Shown: piece by piece, positions 44,654 through 53,114 of the stretch
Layout: every line of letters starts with the position of its first letter
Numbering within the stretch: the first letter of the stretch is position 1
Made by a program: the position numbers and the translations under genes
DNA from: Cytobacillus sp. NJ13
GTDB taxonomy: Bacteria > Bacillota > Bacilli > Bacillales > Cytobacillaceae
DNA length: 64,000 nucleotides
Assembly: GCA_030348385.1 (NCBI GenBank)
Contig: JAUCFP010000006.1
Location: 124,001 to 188,000, forward strand
Reading direction: 5' to 3'
Notes under the pieces: model-generated
The model's input: only the letters and a program-made list of their open reading frames with translations
What the model was told of the DNA's origin: nothing
Database searches by the model: none

Positions 44654-45280
44654 TTAGATCTCTTTCGCCGAAATCGGGAGAAAGAGCTTTATGCCCCTTT
44701 TATTAAATGGAAGCAATTTTGAATCGGCTATCAAATGGCTTATATAACCGGCAAGGCATGTATAAAATACCCCCTCTATGCCAAGTGATGTTTCAAATTT
44801 GGCAGAGATGAATCCAAAAAAAATAACACCCAGGATGGAATGAGTATAACTGCGGTGGGAAACGAAGGAAGCTATCAATATATAAATCCCAAATAATATC
44901 AGCCAAAGTTCCTGCAAAGAGATGCCTCCTGCCAGGACGCCAATTCCCGTAATGGTCAGCATATGCTTTTGCCTGATTTTCGCAGAAATGGCGGTCATAC
45001 TGATCCCTATAGCGATTCCCAGCCATTTCTCTTTCGGGGAGCCTTCATAGAAGCTATAAATGATCATTAAAATTCCTATGATTTGGGCAACTGTCCGAAC
45101 GACTTCATGTGAAAGTGTAAGCCGGTCACGAAGTTTTCCATCAATGTCGAGGTCCGGGATTAATCCAGAAACGCTGCCGAGTCCTACTAATAATAGAGTT
45201 GTGGATGGGCTGGCATGAACAGTGTTCGCAACCACGTATCCTGCTGCTGCTCCAATCGCTGCATGGGCGGTACCATTCAA
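44654..45280 (-). CDS. YdjM/YfhP family membrane-bound metal-dependent hydrolase
   Basis: A 208-residue membrane protein. Family motifs are NGTAHAAIGAAAGYV, GLIPDLDIDG and SHRSYTHS, the last two being candidate metal ligands. It has about five hydrophobic helices. I chose TTG 45280 because AAAGGTGG lies eight bases upstream; GTG 45292 is a longer alternative. The family includes SOS-linked proteins in other bacteria. Its enzymatic role is unproven. Confidence 0.8.
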   Translation of the reverse strand: MNGTAHAAIGAAAGYVVANTVHASPSTTLLLVGLGSVSGLIPDLDIDGKLRDRLTLSHEVVRTVAQIIGILMIIYSFYEGSPKEKWLGIAIGISMTAISAKIRQKHMLTITGIGVLAGGISLQELWLILFGIYILIASFVSHRSYTHSILGVIFFGFISAKFETSLGIEGVFYTCLAGYISHLIADSKLLPFNKRGIKLFLPISAKEI

Positions 45281-45337
45281 TATAAATTCCACCTTTATAA
45301 TATATTTGCATTTTTTTCATGCATTCTTATATTATAT

Positions 45338-45351
45338 CAAAACATTTGTTC
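45338..45351. promoter_or_regulatory. Weak LexA-like site
   Basis: AAAACATTTGTTCT resembles the Bacillus LexA box (GAAC-N4-GTTC) but lacks the first G, between two divergent genes. Only suggestive. Confidence 0.2.
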
Positions 45352-45504
45352 TGTTTTAGGGTTTGATAGATTATTTTGTTATTTAGGGCTAAATTCTCCT
45401 CAGAGTTCATTATCCTGGGCATACTTAAAAGAGTTCATGGTATAATGAACAGTACATTGAGCTATATGTATACATAATAGAATTTGTATCTAAGGAAGGT
45501 ATTT

Positions 45505-46671
45505 ATGTCAGAGGAAAACATAACGAGGATTCATTTAGACGGCAAGGAATACATACTGATAGGAACAGCACATGTTTCAAAGCACAGTGCAGAACAGGTA
45601 AAGGAAGTCATTGAGGCTGAACAGCCTGACTCTGTTTGTGTGGAATTGGATGAACAGAGATACCAATCGATTACAGAAGGCAGCAAGTGGAAGGAAATGG
45701 ATATTATCCAGGTAATTAAGGAGAAGAAGGCATCGCTGCTTTTAATGAATCTGGCGATTTCATCCTTTCAAAACCGCATGGCTGACCAATTCGGCATTAA
45801 AGCCGGCCAGGAAATGATTCAGGGAATTGAATCAGCCAAGGCTGCCGGGGCAAAGCTTGTTCTGGCTGACCGGAATATTCAGATTACCTTTGCAAGGATT
45901 TGGGGCAACCTCGGTTTAAAAGGAAAATCCCTGCTTCTTAGTCAAGTAATAGCAAGTATTTTCAGCAAAGATACCATAACTGAAGAAGAACTTGAGAAAA
46001 TGAAAAATCAGGATACGATAAATGCGATTCTAAATGAATTTACAGATAGTTTTCCGCGATTAAAGAAACCACTCATTGACGAGCGGGATCAATACCTTGC
46101 ACAAAAAATTAAAGATGCACCAGGAGAAAAAATAGTGGCGGTGCTTGGGGCAGCCCATGTACCGGGGATCAAAGAGGAAATCAAAAAAGAACAGGATATG
46201 GCTAAATTGACAGAGCGCCCGCCAAAATCCAATATTCCAAAGATTGTCGGCTGGAGTATTCCTATTATGATTATTGCCATCATTGCCTATACGTTCATAG
46301 CAAACCCAACAGCAGGGCTTTCCCAGACTTTTAGCTGGATTCTATGGCATGGATCTTTATCAGCTCTTGGGGCAGCGGTTGCATTGGGTCATCCGCTTAC
46401 GATTCTGACAGCATTTATAGCAGCGCCAATAACCTCCTTAAACCCTCTATTGGCATCAGGCTGGTTTGCTGGTCTGGCGCAGGCATATGTTCGCCGCCCA
46501 AATGTCCGTGATTTCGAAACTCTTTCAGAGGATGTTTTTACTGTAAAAGGATTTTGGCGCAATAAAGTAACCCGTATATTACTCATCGTGGTACTTTCCA
46601 ATATTGGAAGCTCGATCGGTACTTTTATTGGCGGAGCCGATGTTTTAAAAACATTTTTTGAGAATATTTAA
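45505..46671 (+). CDS. TraB/GumN (TIKI-like) family membrane protein
   Basis: A 388-residue protein. The N-terminal protease-like domain shows GTAHVSKHSAEQV (conserved Gly-x-x-His), VELDEQRY and a second LGAAHVPG. The C-terminal third has about four helices. The fold is shared with the TIKI metalloproteases. The role in bacteria is unclear. ATG 45505 follows AAGGAAGGT; an earlier TTG in frame is unlikely. A terminator shared with the ABC permease follows. Confidence 0.85.
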   Translation: MSEENITRIHLDGKEYILIGTAHVSKHSAEQVKEVIEAEQPDSVCVELDEQRYQSITEGSKWKEMDIIQVIKEKKASLLLMNLAISSFQNRMADQFGIKAGQEMIQGIESAKAAGAKLVLADRNIQITFARIWGNLGLKGKSLLLSQVIASIFSKDTITEEELEKMKNQDTINAILNEFTDSFPRLKKPLIDERDQYLAQKIKDAPGEKIVAVLGAAHVPGIKEEIKKEQDMAKLTERPPKSNIPKIVGWSIPIMIIAIIAYTFIANPTAGLSQTFSWILWHGSLSALGAAVALGHPLTILTAFIAAPITSLNPLLASGWFAGLAQAYVRRPNVRDFETLSEDVFTVKGFWRNKVTRILLIVVLSNIGSSIGTFIGGADVLKTFFENI

Positions 46672-46724
46672 TGAGATTTTTGATGCCAAACCTGAAAGGC
46701 CGTTGACTATGAATTATCAATAAA

Positions 46725-46768
46725 GAAAAAAGTGCTAGCTTCTGGTTCGGGATGCTAGCACTTTTTTC
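46725..46768. terminator. Bidirectional terminator
   Basis: Perfect 15-bp stem GAAAAAAGTGCTAGC/GCTAGCACTTTTTTC around a 14-base loop, between the convergent TraB and ABC permease genes. Confidence 0.9.
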
Positions 46769-46769
46769 A

Positions 46770-47867
46770 TTATCTGTCAGCAGCAATCGCTTTTCTCTTA
46801 TAAAGTAAGGACCCCAAAAGAAAAGTAACGGCTCCCCAGATCACCATCACGCCTATTCCTGCCCAAAGTGCTACTGTAGCAATACCGGTTTCATACACCA
46901 TGCTTTCCCTTAAGCCTTCAGCAAAATAGGTTAGCGGCAGGATGCTGGATATTGGCTGGATCCATTCAGGCATCGTTTCAATAGGGAAGAACACACCGCT
47001 TAAAAACATCATGAGAAAACTGCAGATATTAGCTACTCCCATATAAGCTTCTGTCGTTTTGCTGAAAGATGAGAAGAAGTAGCCAAGTGCATTAAAGGAT
47101 AAAGCCCCGATCAGGAATACGATAATCAAGGTAAAAGGATTAATATAAAGGTTGGCGCCAAATACGAGGACACCTATTAATGAAAGCAGGATGATCTGCA
47201 CAATACTGAACAACAGCCTCATAACCATATCACTTAATCCGAAGATGCCCATATTTGCCGGTGTCATTCGCAGCCTTTTGATTAATCCCTTTCTGCGCAT
47301 TTCCACCAGATCCACCATGCCAAACATGCCGCCCTGGGCAATGGATAAAGCAATCATCCCGGTTAAAAGGAAATCTGTATATTCCAGTTCATTGGTGCCA
47401 GAGGTTATCGATTCATATTGCAGATCATATTTCGGAGAAGCACCTGCAGCCATTAAATTGGCCTGCTGGACAAACTTATCCAGAATGCCGGAAACAGCCT
47501 GGGCTGCGGCACCCTGTTCATTTTCTTTATTTATTACAAGGAAAACAGAGGAAGCTTCTGCTGACTCCGGCAGGATGATGGCGGCATCCACTTCCTGATC
47601 TTTTACCCATTCCTCCGCTTTATCCCTTGTGACAGGCTTACCTGATTTGACTTCAAAAACGGGAAGTCCGCTGATTTGTGAAAGCATCATCTCTGAAGCT
47701 GGATTCGGGCTTGGATCCACAACAGCCACTTCGGTTTTAAACTCTTCATCTGAATTTCCGCTGAAGATGACCATGAAGATAACCATTAGAATAACCGGGA
47801 AAAAGATGCCCCAGAACCATGCCTGTTTTTCGCGAAGAGTCAATTTCAGCTGTGCCAAAAACATCAT
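46770..47867 (-). CDS. ABC-2 type transporter permease
   Basis: A membrane permease with an N-terminal helix (FWGIFFPVILMVIFMVIF), a large external loop and a C-terminal set of about five helices ending in basic residues, the ABC-2 drug or polysaccharide export layout. The 365-residue version begins at ATG 47867, which lacks a ribosome site. The frame is open earlier, and GGAGGG inside the end of the ATPase gene sits seven bases before an in-frame ATT (47891) that would give a start close to family N-termini. It pairs with the preceding ATPase gene. Confidence 0.83.
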   Translation of the reverse strand: MMFLAQLKLTLREKQAWFWGIFFPVILMVIFMVIFSGNSDEEFKTEVAVVDPSPNPASEMMLSQISGLPVFEVKSGKPVTRDKAEEWVKDQEVDAAIILPESAEASSVFLVINKENEQGAAAQAVSGILDKFVQQANLMAAGASPKYDLQYESITSGTNELEYTDFLLTGMIALSIAQGGMFGMVDLVEMRRKGLIKRLRMTPANMGIFGLSDMVMRLLFSIVQIILLSLIGVLVFGANLYINPFTLIIVFLIGALSFNALGYFFSSFSKTTEAYMGVANICSFLMMFLSGVFFPIETMPEWIQPISSILPLTYFAEGLRESMVYETGIATVALWAGIGVMVIWGAVTFLLGSLLYKRKAIAADR

Positions 47868-47892
47868 TTTAAATTGATGGTATCTATTAATC

Positions 47893-48822
47893 TTAATCCC
47901 TCCATTCTTTGCCGGTAAACGCAATAAACACATCTTCCAGGCTCATTTCCCTTATGGAGACCTGTTCCACCCCGTATGATTTTTCTTTTGTAAACTTAAA
48001 TAAGTCCAAAAGGGTTTCTTCAGGCTTTGCTGCCCATATTTTCAGAGTTGCCCCTTCCCGTTCCGTTTTGGATACGGATTCCAGATCCTTCGAGAACCTA
48101 TCAGCATCCTCTGCAGCACCATCGCCATCAAGAAAACTCAATCTTATTTCCCGTTCATCTGTAAGTTTCTCTATGAGTGCGGAAGGAGAGTCAAGTGTAA
48201 TCACGTTCCCCTGGTCCACAATGCATACACGATCACTTAATTTCTCTGCTTCTTCCATGTAATGAGTGGTAAGGATGGTCGTTTTCCCTAGTTCTTTAAG
48301 ATGAAGAATGATGTCCCAAATATTTCTTCTGGCCTGTGGATCAAGGCCGGTAGTCGGTTCATCCAGAAAAATGATTTCAGGGTCACTAATCAGCGCCAGT
48401 CCAATGGCAAGTCTTTGCCTCTGGCCGCCTGAAAGTTTTTTTACATGATTTTTGCGGTGCTCAGTAAGATTGACTATTTCCAGGATTTCTTTGGCTGGCC
48501 GTGCATGGTCGTAAAAGGATGCAAAAAGGTTCAGGTTTTCTTCTGGTGTTAATAAATCAAACATGGCACTTGACTGTGGCTGGACGCCAATTTTCTTCTT
48601 TATTGAAACGGCATGCTTATTCCAATCGAGGTCGCCAAAATGGATTTCACCGTTATCGGGTGAAACAAGACCCTCAATCATTTCCAGTGTAGTCGTTTTG
48701 CCAGCTCCGTTTGGACCGATAATCGTGAAGACTTCCCCGGCATTAACCGAGAAACTTATATCCTGGACAGCCTTTATTAGGCCAAAGGATTTTTGTAGAT
48801 TCCTTACTTCTAAAACAGTCAT
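47893..48822 (-). CDS. ABC transporter ATP-binding protein
   Basis: A 309-residue ATPase. Walker A is IGPNGAGKTTT, the signature is KKLSGGQRQRLA, and Walker B is IIFLDEPTTGLDP. The size, with a C-terminal extension after the ATPase core, matches exporter-type subunits (drug or antibiotic exporters). ATG 48822 follows GAGGAAGAGG. It is in an operon with the permease; the substrate is unknown. Confidence 0.92.
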   Translation of the reverse strand: MTVLEVRNLQKSFGLIKAVQDISFSVNAGEVFTIIGPNGAGKTTTLEMIEGLVSPDNGEIHFGDLDWNKHAVSIKKKIGVQPQSSAMFDLLTPEENLNLFASFYDHARPAKEILEIVNLTEHRKNHVKKLSGGQRQRLAIGLALISDPEIIFLDEPTTGLDPQARRNIWDIILHLKELGKTTILTTHYMEEAEKLSDRVCIVDQGNVITLDSPSALIEKLTDEREIRLSFLDGDGAAEDADRFSKDLESVSKTEREGATLKIWAAKPEETLLDLFKFTKEKSYGVEQVSIREMSLEDVFIAFTGKEWRD

Positions 48823-49048
48823 TCCTCTTCCTCGCTTTCATGACAAGTTGGCTATCAGCATCATGCAAAATTCCTAACCTTCTATTTAATACGTTACTTT
48901 TTTTGAAAAAATTCATTTTTTTAGTAAACTTAATAATATCGATACTGGTTCCATAATATGGGACAAACCCATATAGAAAAGATGATTGCTGTGTTTTAAA
49001 ATGATGGGTGAAAGGCTTTTTCTATCAGAAGTTAGGGGAGAAGTGTAA

Positions 49049-49837
49049 ATGAGAGAACTTCCAATAGTGGTTGATGATCTATTAAATAAGTACATAGATT
49101 TAGTAAATGAATATATGCCCAATCAGCTTGCAGGCCTTTATTTGCACGGATCGCTTGCACTGGATGCTTTTGCAGAAGGATCAAGCGATATTGATTTTAT
49201 TGCGGTTACACAAAGAGGTTTAACTGAATCAGAATTGAAAAAGGCTGAGGAGATCCATAGGATAATAGCAGACAAATATCAGTTTCCTGTGATGGATGGG
49301 GTTTATTTAACTCAAAATGAACTGGGAACGCTTTGTGAATGTTTCTTCTATAATAACGGGACAATGAATTATGGGCATTTCCTGAATCCAGTCACCTGGT
49401 GGCTTTTAAAAAAGAAGGGTATTGTCATTTATGGGACTGTTCCGGTTATAGAGATAAATGACTATGATTTGGTTTCATACACTTATGAGAACATGAATAC
49501 ATATTGGGCGAATCGAATCCAGACATTCGAGAAATCGATTGATGAACTTACACAAATAGCCGACTCTGAGATTGATAAAGAAGTTGAATGGACGGTGCTC
49601 GGCATATTGCGCCTGTTTTACACATTGAGAGAGAAGGATATTTTCTCTAAGCAAGGGGCCGGGGAGTACTCATTAAAGCATTTGCCGGAAAAATGGCACC
49701 CAATCATAGTGGATGCCCTCAATATTCGCAGAGGTGAGGAAAATAGACATTATGCAAGAAAGCGTGATCGAATTGAAGAGACTATTAAACTGTCAAAATA
49801 TCTTATAAGCCAATCAGCAGCAATCAAAAATAGGTGA
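49049..49837 (+). CDS. Nucleotidyltransferase, aminoglycoside adenylyltransferase-like (AadA/DUF4111)
   Basis: A 262-residue protein. The N-terminal nucleotidyltransferase signature is GSLALDAFAEGSSDIDF (Gly-Ser with Asp-x-Asp for metal). The C-terminal DUF4111 domain follows, typical of ANT(3'')/ANT(9) enzymes that adenylate streptomycin or spectinomycin. Intrinsic genes of this type are common in Bacillus; resistance is not proven. AGGGGAG precedes the ATG. A short in-frame upstream ORF (49001-49048) ends directly at this ATG. Confidence 0.78.
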   Translation: MRELPIVVDDLLNKYIDLVNEYMPNQLAGLYLHGSLALDAFAEGSSDIDFIAVTQRGLTESELKKAEEIHRIIADKYQFPVMDGVYLTQNELGTLCECFFYNNGTMNYGHFLNPVTWWLLKKKGIVIYGTVPVIEINDYDLVSYTYENMNTYWANRIQTFEKSIDELTQIADSEIDKEVEWTVLGILRLFYTLREKDIFSKQGAGEYSLKHLPEKWHPIIVDALNIRRGEENRHYARKRDRIEETIKLSKYLISQSAAIKNR

Positions 49838-49860
49838 GCTTCCCTTGATGTGAAGCTCAC
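49834..49860. terminator. Hairpin after nucleotidyltransferase
   Basis: Perfect 9-bp stem GTGAGCTTC/GAAGCTCAC around a 9-base loop overlapping the stop, with a weak T tail. Confidence 0.6.
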
Positions 49861-49874
49861 TTGACTGAAGGCCG

Positions 49875-50216
49875 TTACGTTATCCTCATTGGAGTATTCA
49901 AGTTATGGGAATCCCGATAGGATCGATAAGAGACAAATCTTTTTCCGTGTGAGGATCCATCCAATTGAAGAATCCGTTCATTAATTGTTTCCATATACAG
50001 AAAGTCATCATTCGCATTTAGACGATAGAAAGTGTAGGTGTATCCAAGGAGTTCTTTCTTGGTTATTTGCGTATCGGGATGCTGCTGGATAAATTCTGAC
50101 AGCTGCTTAACAGAAATGGAAGGAATCTCTGCCATTTCATAAAGCTTCCCTTTAAGGTTAGCTTTTAGCTTGCTTACGGCACTCATTGCCTTTTCTTTAT
50201 ATTTATTCCTGGACAT
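49875..50216 (-). CDS. Hypothetical protein
   Basis: A 113-residue hydrophilic protein with a basic N-terminus and no membrane segment. GGAGTGACTTC precedes ATG 50216. I do not recognise a family. It is transcribed opposite to its neighbours, so it stands alone. Confidence 0.6.
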   Translation of the reverse strand: MSRNKYKEKAMSAVSKLKANLKGKLYEMAEIPSISVKQLSEFIQQHPDTQITKKELLGYTYTFYRLNANDDFLYMETINERILQLDGSSHGKRFVSYRSYRDSHNLNTPMRIT

Positions 50217-50350
50217 GAAGTCACTCCTTCATAATGAGATATTAAGAATAATTTCCATTTGCAGAAAGAATAAACATTACCGGCAGGAAAGTCAAGAACA
50301 GTAACATATGAAAAAATATTCTGTGCTATGAACGAAAGGAAGTGTGTATT

Positions 50351-51175
50351 TTGCCTAAACAAATGAGTAATTTAATACCCGATTGTGAAAATTGTTTTGG
50401 GCTTTGCTGTGTGGCCCTCCCTTATGCAAAATCTGCTGACTTTGCTTTGGATAAGGAAGCAGGTCAACCATGTCCCAATCTGCAAGCTGATTTTCGCTGT
50501 CAAATACATGCAGACCTCAGGGGAAAAGGCTTCAGAGGATGCACCTCATTTGAATGCTTTGGAGCAGGCCAAAAAGTATCTCAAAACACTTTTAAGAATA
50601 GAGACTGGCGCAGCCATCCTGGACTTGAGAAAGAGATGTTTGATGTGTTTCCCATTATGCATCAGCTTCATGAAATGCTTTTCTACTTAACAGAAATTCT
50701 ATATTTGGAAGCCGCTATGCCTATTCATGGTGAAGTCGGAGAAATGTTGGACAAAACAGAGGCTTTAACTAATATGGAACCGGGTTTGATTATGGCTATT
50801 GATGTCCAGGCACATAGGGATGAAGTCAATAAACTGCTTCTAAAAGCCAGTGAGTTTGTCAGGATAAACTCAGGATTGAATCAAAAATCCGCGAAAAAAT
50901 ATAGCGGCCGGAGAGATTTTATCGGAGCCAAATTAAGTGGCGAGGTGTTGTGCGGAGCGAATTTAAGAGGTTCCTTGTTTATTGCAGCTGACCTGCGCAA
51001 AGCTGACTTGAGGTATACGGACCTTATTGGTGCAGACTTTAGGGACGCAAATTTAAGCGGAGCCAATCTAATGGGAAGTATTTTTCTTACACAGGCTCAG
51101 GTTAATTCAGCAACAGGGGACATGTATACGAAGCTGCCAAAGGGTTTACAGAGACCACAGCATTGGGTGAATTAA
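50351..51175 (+). CDS. Pentapeptide repeat protein with N-terminal cysteine cluster
   Basis: A 274-residue protein. The N-terminus has CENCFGLCC, a compact cysteine set of the kind that binds zinc or iron-sulfur, with more cysteines to residue 75. The middle is helical. The C-terminal third has pentapeptide repeats of the A(D/N)Lxx type (GANLRGSLFIAADLRKADL), which fold into a right-handed quadrilateral helix. I chose TTG 50351, after GAAAGGA. Pentapeptide proteins can mimic DNA and protect gyrase; the role here is unknown. Confidence 0.72.
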   Translation: MPKQMSNLIPDCENCFGLCCVALPYAKSADFALDKEAGQPCPNLQADFRCQIHADLRGKGFRGCTSFECFGAGQKVSQNTFKNRDWRSHPGLEKEMFDVFPIMHQLHEMLFYLTEILYLEAAMPIHGEVGEMLDKTEALTNMEPGLIMAIDVQAHRDEVNKLLLKASEFVRINSGLNQKSAKKYSGRRDFIGAKLSGEVLCGANLRGSLFIAADLRKADLRYTDLIGADFRDANLSGANLMGSIFLTQAQVNSATGDMYTKLPKGLQRPQHWVN

Positions 51176-51195
51176 AAGGAAAGAAGAGATGCCGA

Positions 51196-51651
51196 ATGAC
51201 ACAGAACGAAATCGTGCTTGTTGTCAGCACATCAATTATACAGGAAGGCAAAGTGCTGATGATAAAAGAGAATAAAGCCACTGTAAAGAATAAATGGAAT
51301 TTCCCGTCCGGCCGTGTTGAAAAAGGTGAAGATATCCTTGCGGCTGCCTGCAGAGAAGTTAAAGAAGAAACGGGCTTGGACGTAAACCTGACCCATACAA
51401 CTGGAATCTATAACTTTATCAGCAGTACGGACCATCAGGTCATCTTATTCCATTTTATTGCTCAAATAAGAGGGGGCTTTTTAAACCATCAGGAAGAGGA
51501 AATTGCCGATAGTACGTGGGTGAACCTGTCAAACCTTAATAACTTGAAAGACGAGGAACTTCGCGATGCCAAAGTCATAAGGCAAATACTAAATGCCGTA
51601 AAAGCTGATAAAATTTATCCCTTGGAGCTGTTTCAAACAAAGTTAAGCTGA
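51196..51651 (+). CDS. Nudix hydrolase
   Basis: A 151-residue Nudix protein. The box reads SGRVEKGE...REVKEETGL, with catalytic residues intact. The N-terminal strand is VLVVSTSIIQEGKVLMIKE. AGAAGAG precedes ATG 51196; the frame extends upstream over the end of the pentapeptide gene. The substrate is unknown. Confidence 0.84.
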   Translation: MTQNEIVLVVSTSIIQEGKVLMIKENKATVKNKWNFPSGRVEKGEDILAAACREVKEETGLDVNLTHTTGIYNFISSTDHQVILFHFIAQIRGGFLNHQEEEIADSTWVNLSNLNNLKDEELRDAKVIRQILNAVKADKIYPLELFQTKLS

Positions 51652-51720
51652 TGAGGTAAAAGGAATTTTTAGGAATTTTGTCGAAAGAATACCCTATCGA
51701 TAAAATTAGGTGGGGTATGG

Positions 51721-52848
51721 ATGGAGTTTAAAATTAAGAATGAATATTTTAATAAAGCCATTGGAGAAGTAAGCAGTGCAATTTCTGCTAAGACACCTTT
51801 TCCTATTTTAACCGGAATAAAGCTGACTGCATGTGAGGACAATTTAAGACTCACTGGAAGCAACTCTGATATTGTGATTGAAAAAGTCATTCCTGCTGCT
51901 GATGAAGGGGCAGTACTGGAAATAGTAAAGACTGGAAGTGTTGTAGTAACATCCAGATATCTGACAGAGCTAATTAAAAAGCTGCCGGGTGACATACATA
52001 TCAAAGTCAATGAAAAGCATAACGTGACAATCCTATCAGATGAAGTTATGACATTTATAAACGGTTTTCCAGCAGAACAGTATCCAAAACTTCCTGAATT
52101 TGAAAATTCGCATGGGATCCAAATTTCTTCTGTAAAATTATCAGGAATAATAAAGCAGACCGTGTTTGCAGTTTCAAAGAAAGATGCAAGGCCGGTGCTC
52201 ACAGGAGTGCATATGATTATTAAAGAAAATCACTTTTCGTGTGCGGCAACCGACTCACATCGATTAGCATTTCTGGAGACAAGGATCGTTTCTTCTTCCA
52301 AAGGGTCTTTCATAGTTCCAGGATCCAGCCTAAAGGAACTTTTAAAGCTATTGGCTCATCAGGAAGAAAGCGAAATACAAATCTTCTCATCAGCGAGCTA
52401 TTTAGTTTTCAAAACAAAATCAATCATGCTCTGTTCACGGCTTATTGAAGGCAAGTATCCGGATGTAACTGGACTCATCCCGAATGAAACGAAAACAGTT
52501 ATAAAACTGGATGCAAAGAAACTATTAAAGGGAATTGACCGCGCCTGCCTGTTTGCCCTCGAATGGAAGAATAACAATGTCCTCTTGGAGATAAAAGAAG
52601 GAACATTGAAAATATCTTCTGTTTCCTCTGCCATTGGAAAAATTGAAGAAATGCAGCCTCTATTAGAAATTACTGGCGAGCGGGAACTATCCATATCACT
52701 TGATGGGAATTTTTTAATGGATGCCCTAAAAGCTATACAGGAAGAGCATGTTCTTTTATGCTTCAGCGGCACAATGAAGCCGGTTATAATCAAGCCTGTC
52801 AGCGACGAGTCTTATATTCAGCTTGTTTCACCCGTCCGTTCGTATTGA
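51721..52848 (+). CDS. DNA polymerase III beta clamp paralog (DnaN-like)
   Basis: A 375-residue sliding-clamp-like protein with three repeated domains. Features are PFPILTGIKLTA near the N-terminus, ATDSHRLAFLE in domain 2, and the C-terminal LVSPVRSY where canonical clamps end in LPVRTY. The gene is far from any dnaA, so it is a second clamp as known in some Bacillus species. It is moderately divergent. The start ATG 51721 follows GGTGGGG. It may serve repair or a special polymerase. Confidence 0.82.
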   Translation: MEFKIKNEYFNKAIGEVSSAISAKTPFPILTGIKLTACEDNLRLTGSNSDIVIEKVIPAADEGAVLEIVKTGSVVVTSRYLTELIKKLPGDIHIKVNEKHNVTILSDEVMTFINGFPAEQYPKLPEFENSHGIQISSVKLSGIIKQTVFAVSKKDARPVLTGVHMIIKENHFSCAATDSHRLAFLETRIVSSSKGSFIVPGSSLKELLKLLAHQEESEIQIFSSASYLVFKTKSIMLCSRLIEGKYPDVTGLIPNETKTVIKLDAKKLLKGIDRACLFALEWKNNNVLLEIKEGTLKISSVSSAIGKIEEMQPLLEITGERELSISLDGNFLMDALKAIQEEHVLLCFSGTMKPVIIKPVSDESYIQLVSPVRSY

Positions 52849-52894
52849 GAGCAGTATTCTTACGCAAAGAAATAACATGTCTAAATAACTTTTT

Positions 52895-52937
52895 GCACCA
52901 TTCACCAGCTAGGACAGCAGGCGGATGGTGCTTTTTT
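52895..52937 (+). terminator. Terminator after DnaN paralog
   Basis: GCACCATTC pairs with GGATGGTGC (one G-T pair) around a long loop, followed by six T. Confidence 0.75.
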
Positions 52938-53001
52938 ATGACTTACAATTTCAAGTCTATATTTCCATTTCCACCCATTATAAAATAGAAGGATGTAAAA
53001 C

Positions 53002-53061
53002 TTAAGAAATGCAGATTCAATCTTAAGAAATTCTTAAGATTTCTATTACATTAATGTTAAG
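53002..53061 (+). promoter_or_regulatory. Phased TTAAG boxes upstream of the response regulator
   Basis: TTAAG occurs at 53002, 53023, 53034 and 53057, spacings of 21, 11 and 23 bases, close to two, one and two helical turns. The central pair is a direct repeat (CTTAAGAAATT-CTTAAGATTT). OmpR-family regulators bind direct repeats of this kind, so this is a plausible autoregulatory region. The exact regulator is not proven. Confidence 0.5.
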
Positions 53062-53114
53062 ATTTTGCGTTTAGTATAAAAATATGAAAAGAGCACCTTG
53101 AAAGCAGGGGGATT

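Noticed and set aside
45338..45351. LexA/SOS box for the YdjM-like gene
   Set aside because: One conserved G of the GAAC-N4-GTTC core is missing, so it is listed only as a weak site.
49001..49048. Upstream ORF as an independent peptide gene
   Set aside because: It has no ribosome site and its stop abuts the main gene's ATG in the same frame, so I list it only as a leader observation.
51669..52202. 177-codon minus-strand ORF opposite the DnaN paralog
   Set aside because: Antisense frame within a recognised clamp gene, no ribosome site.
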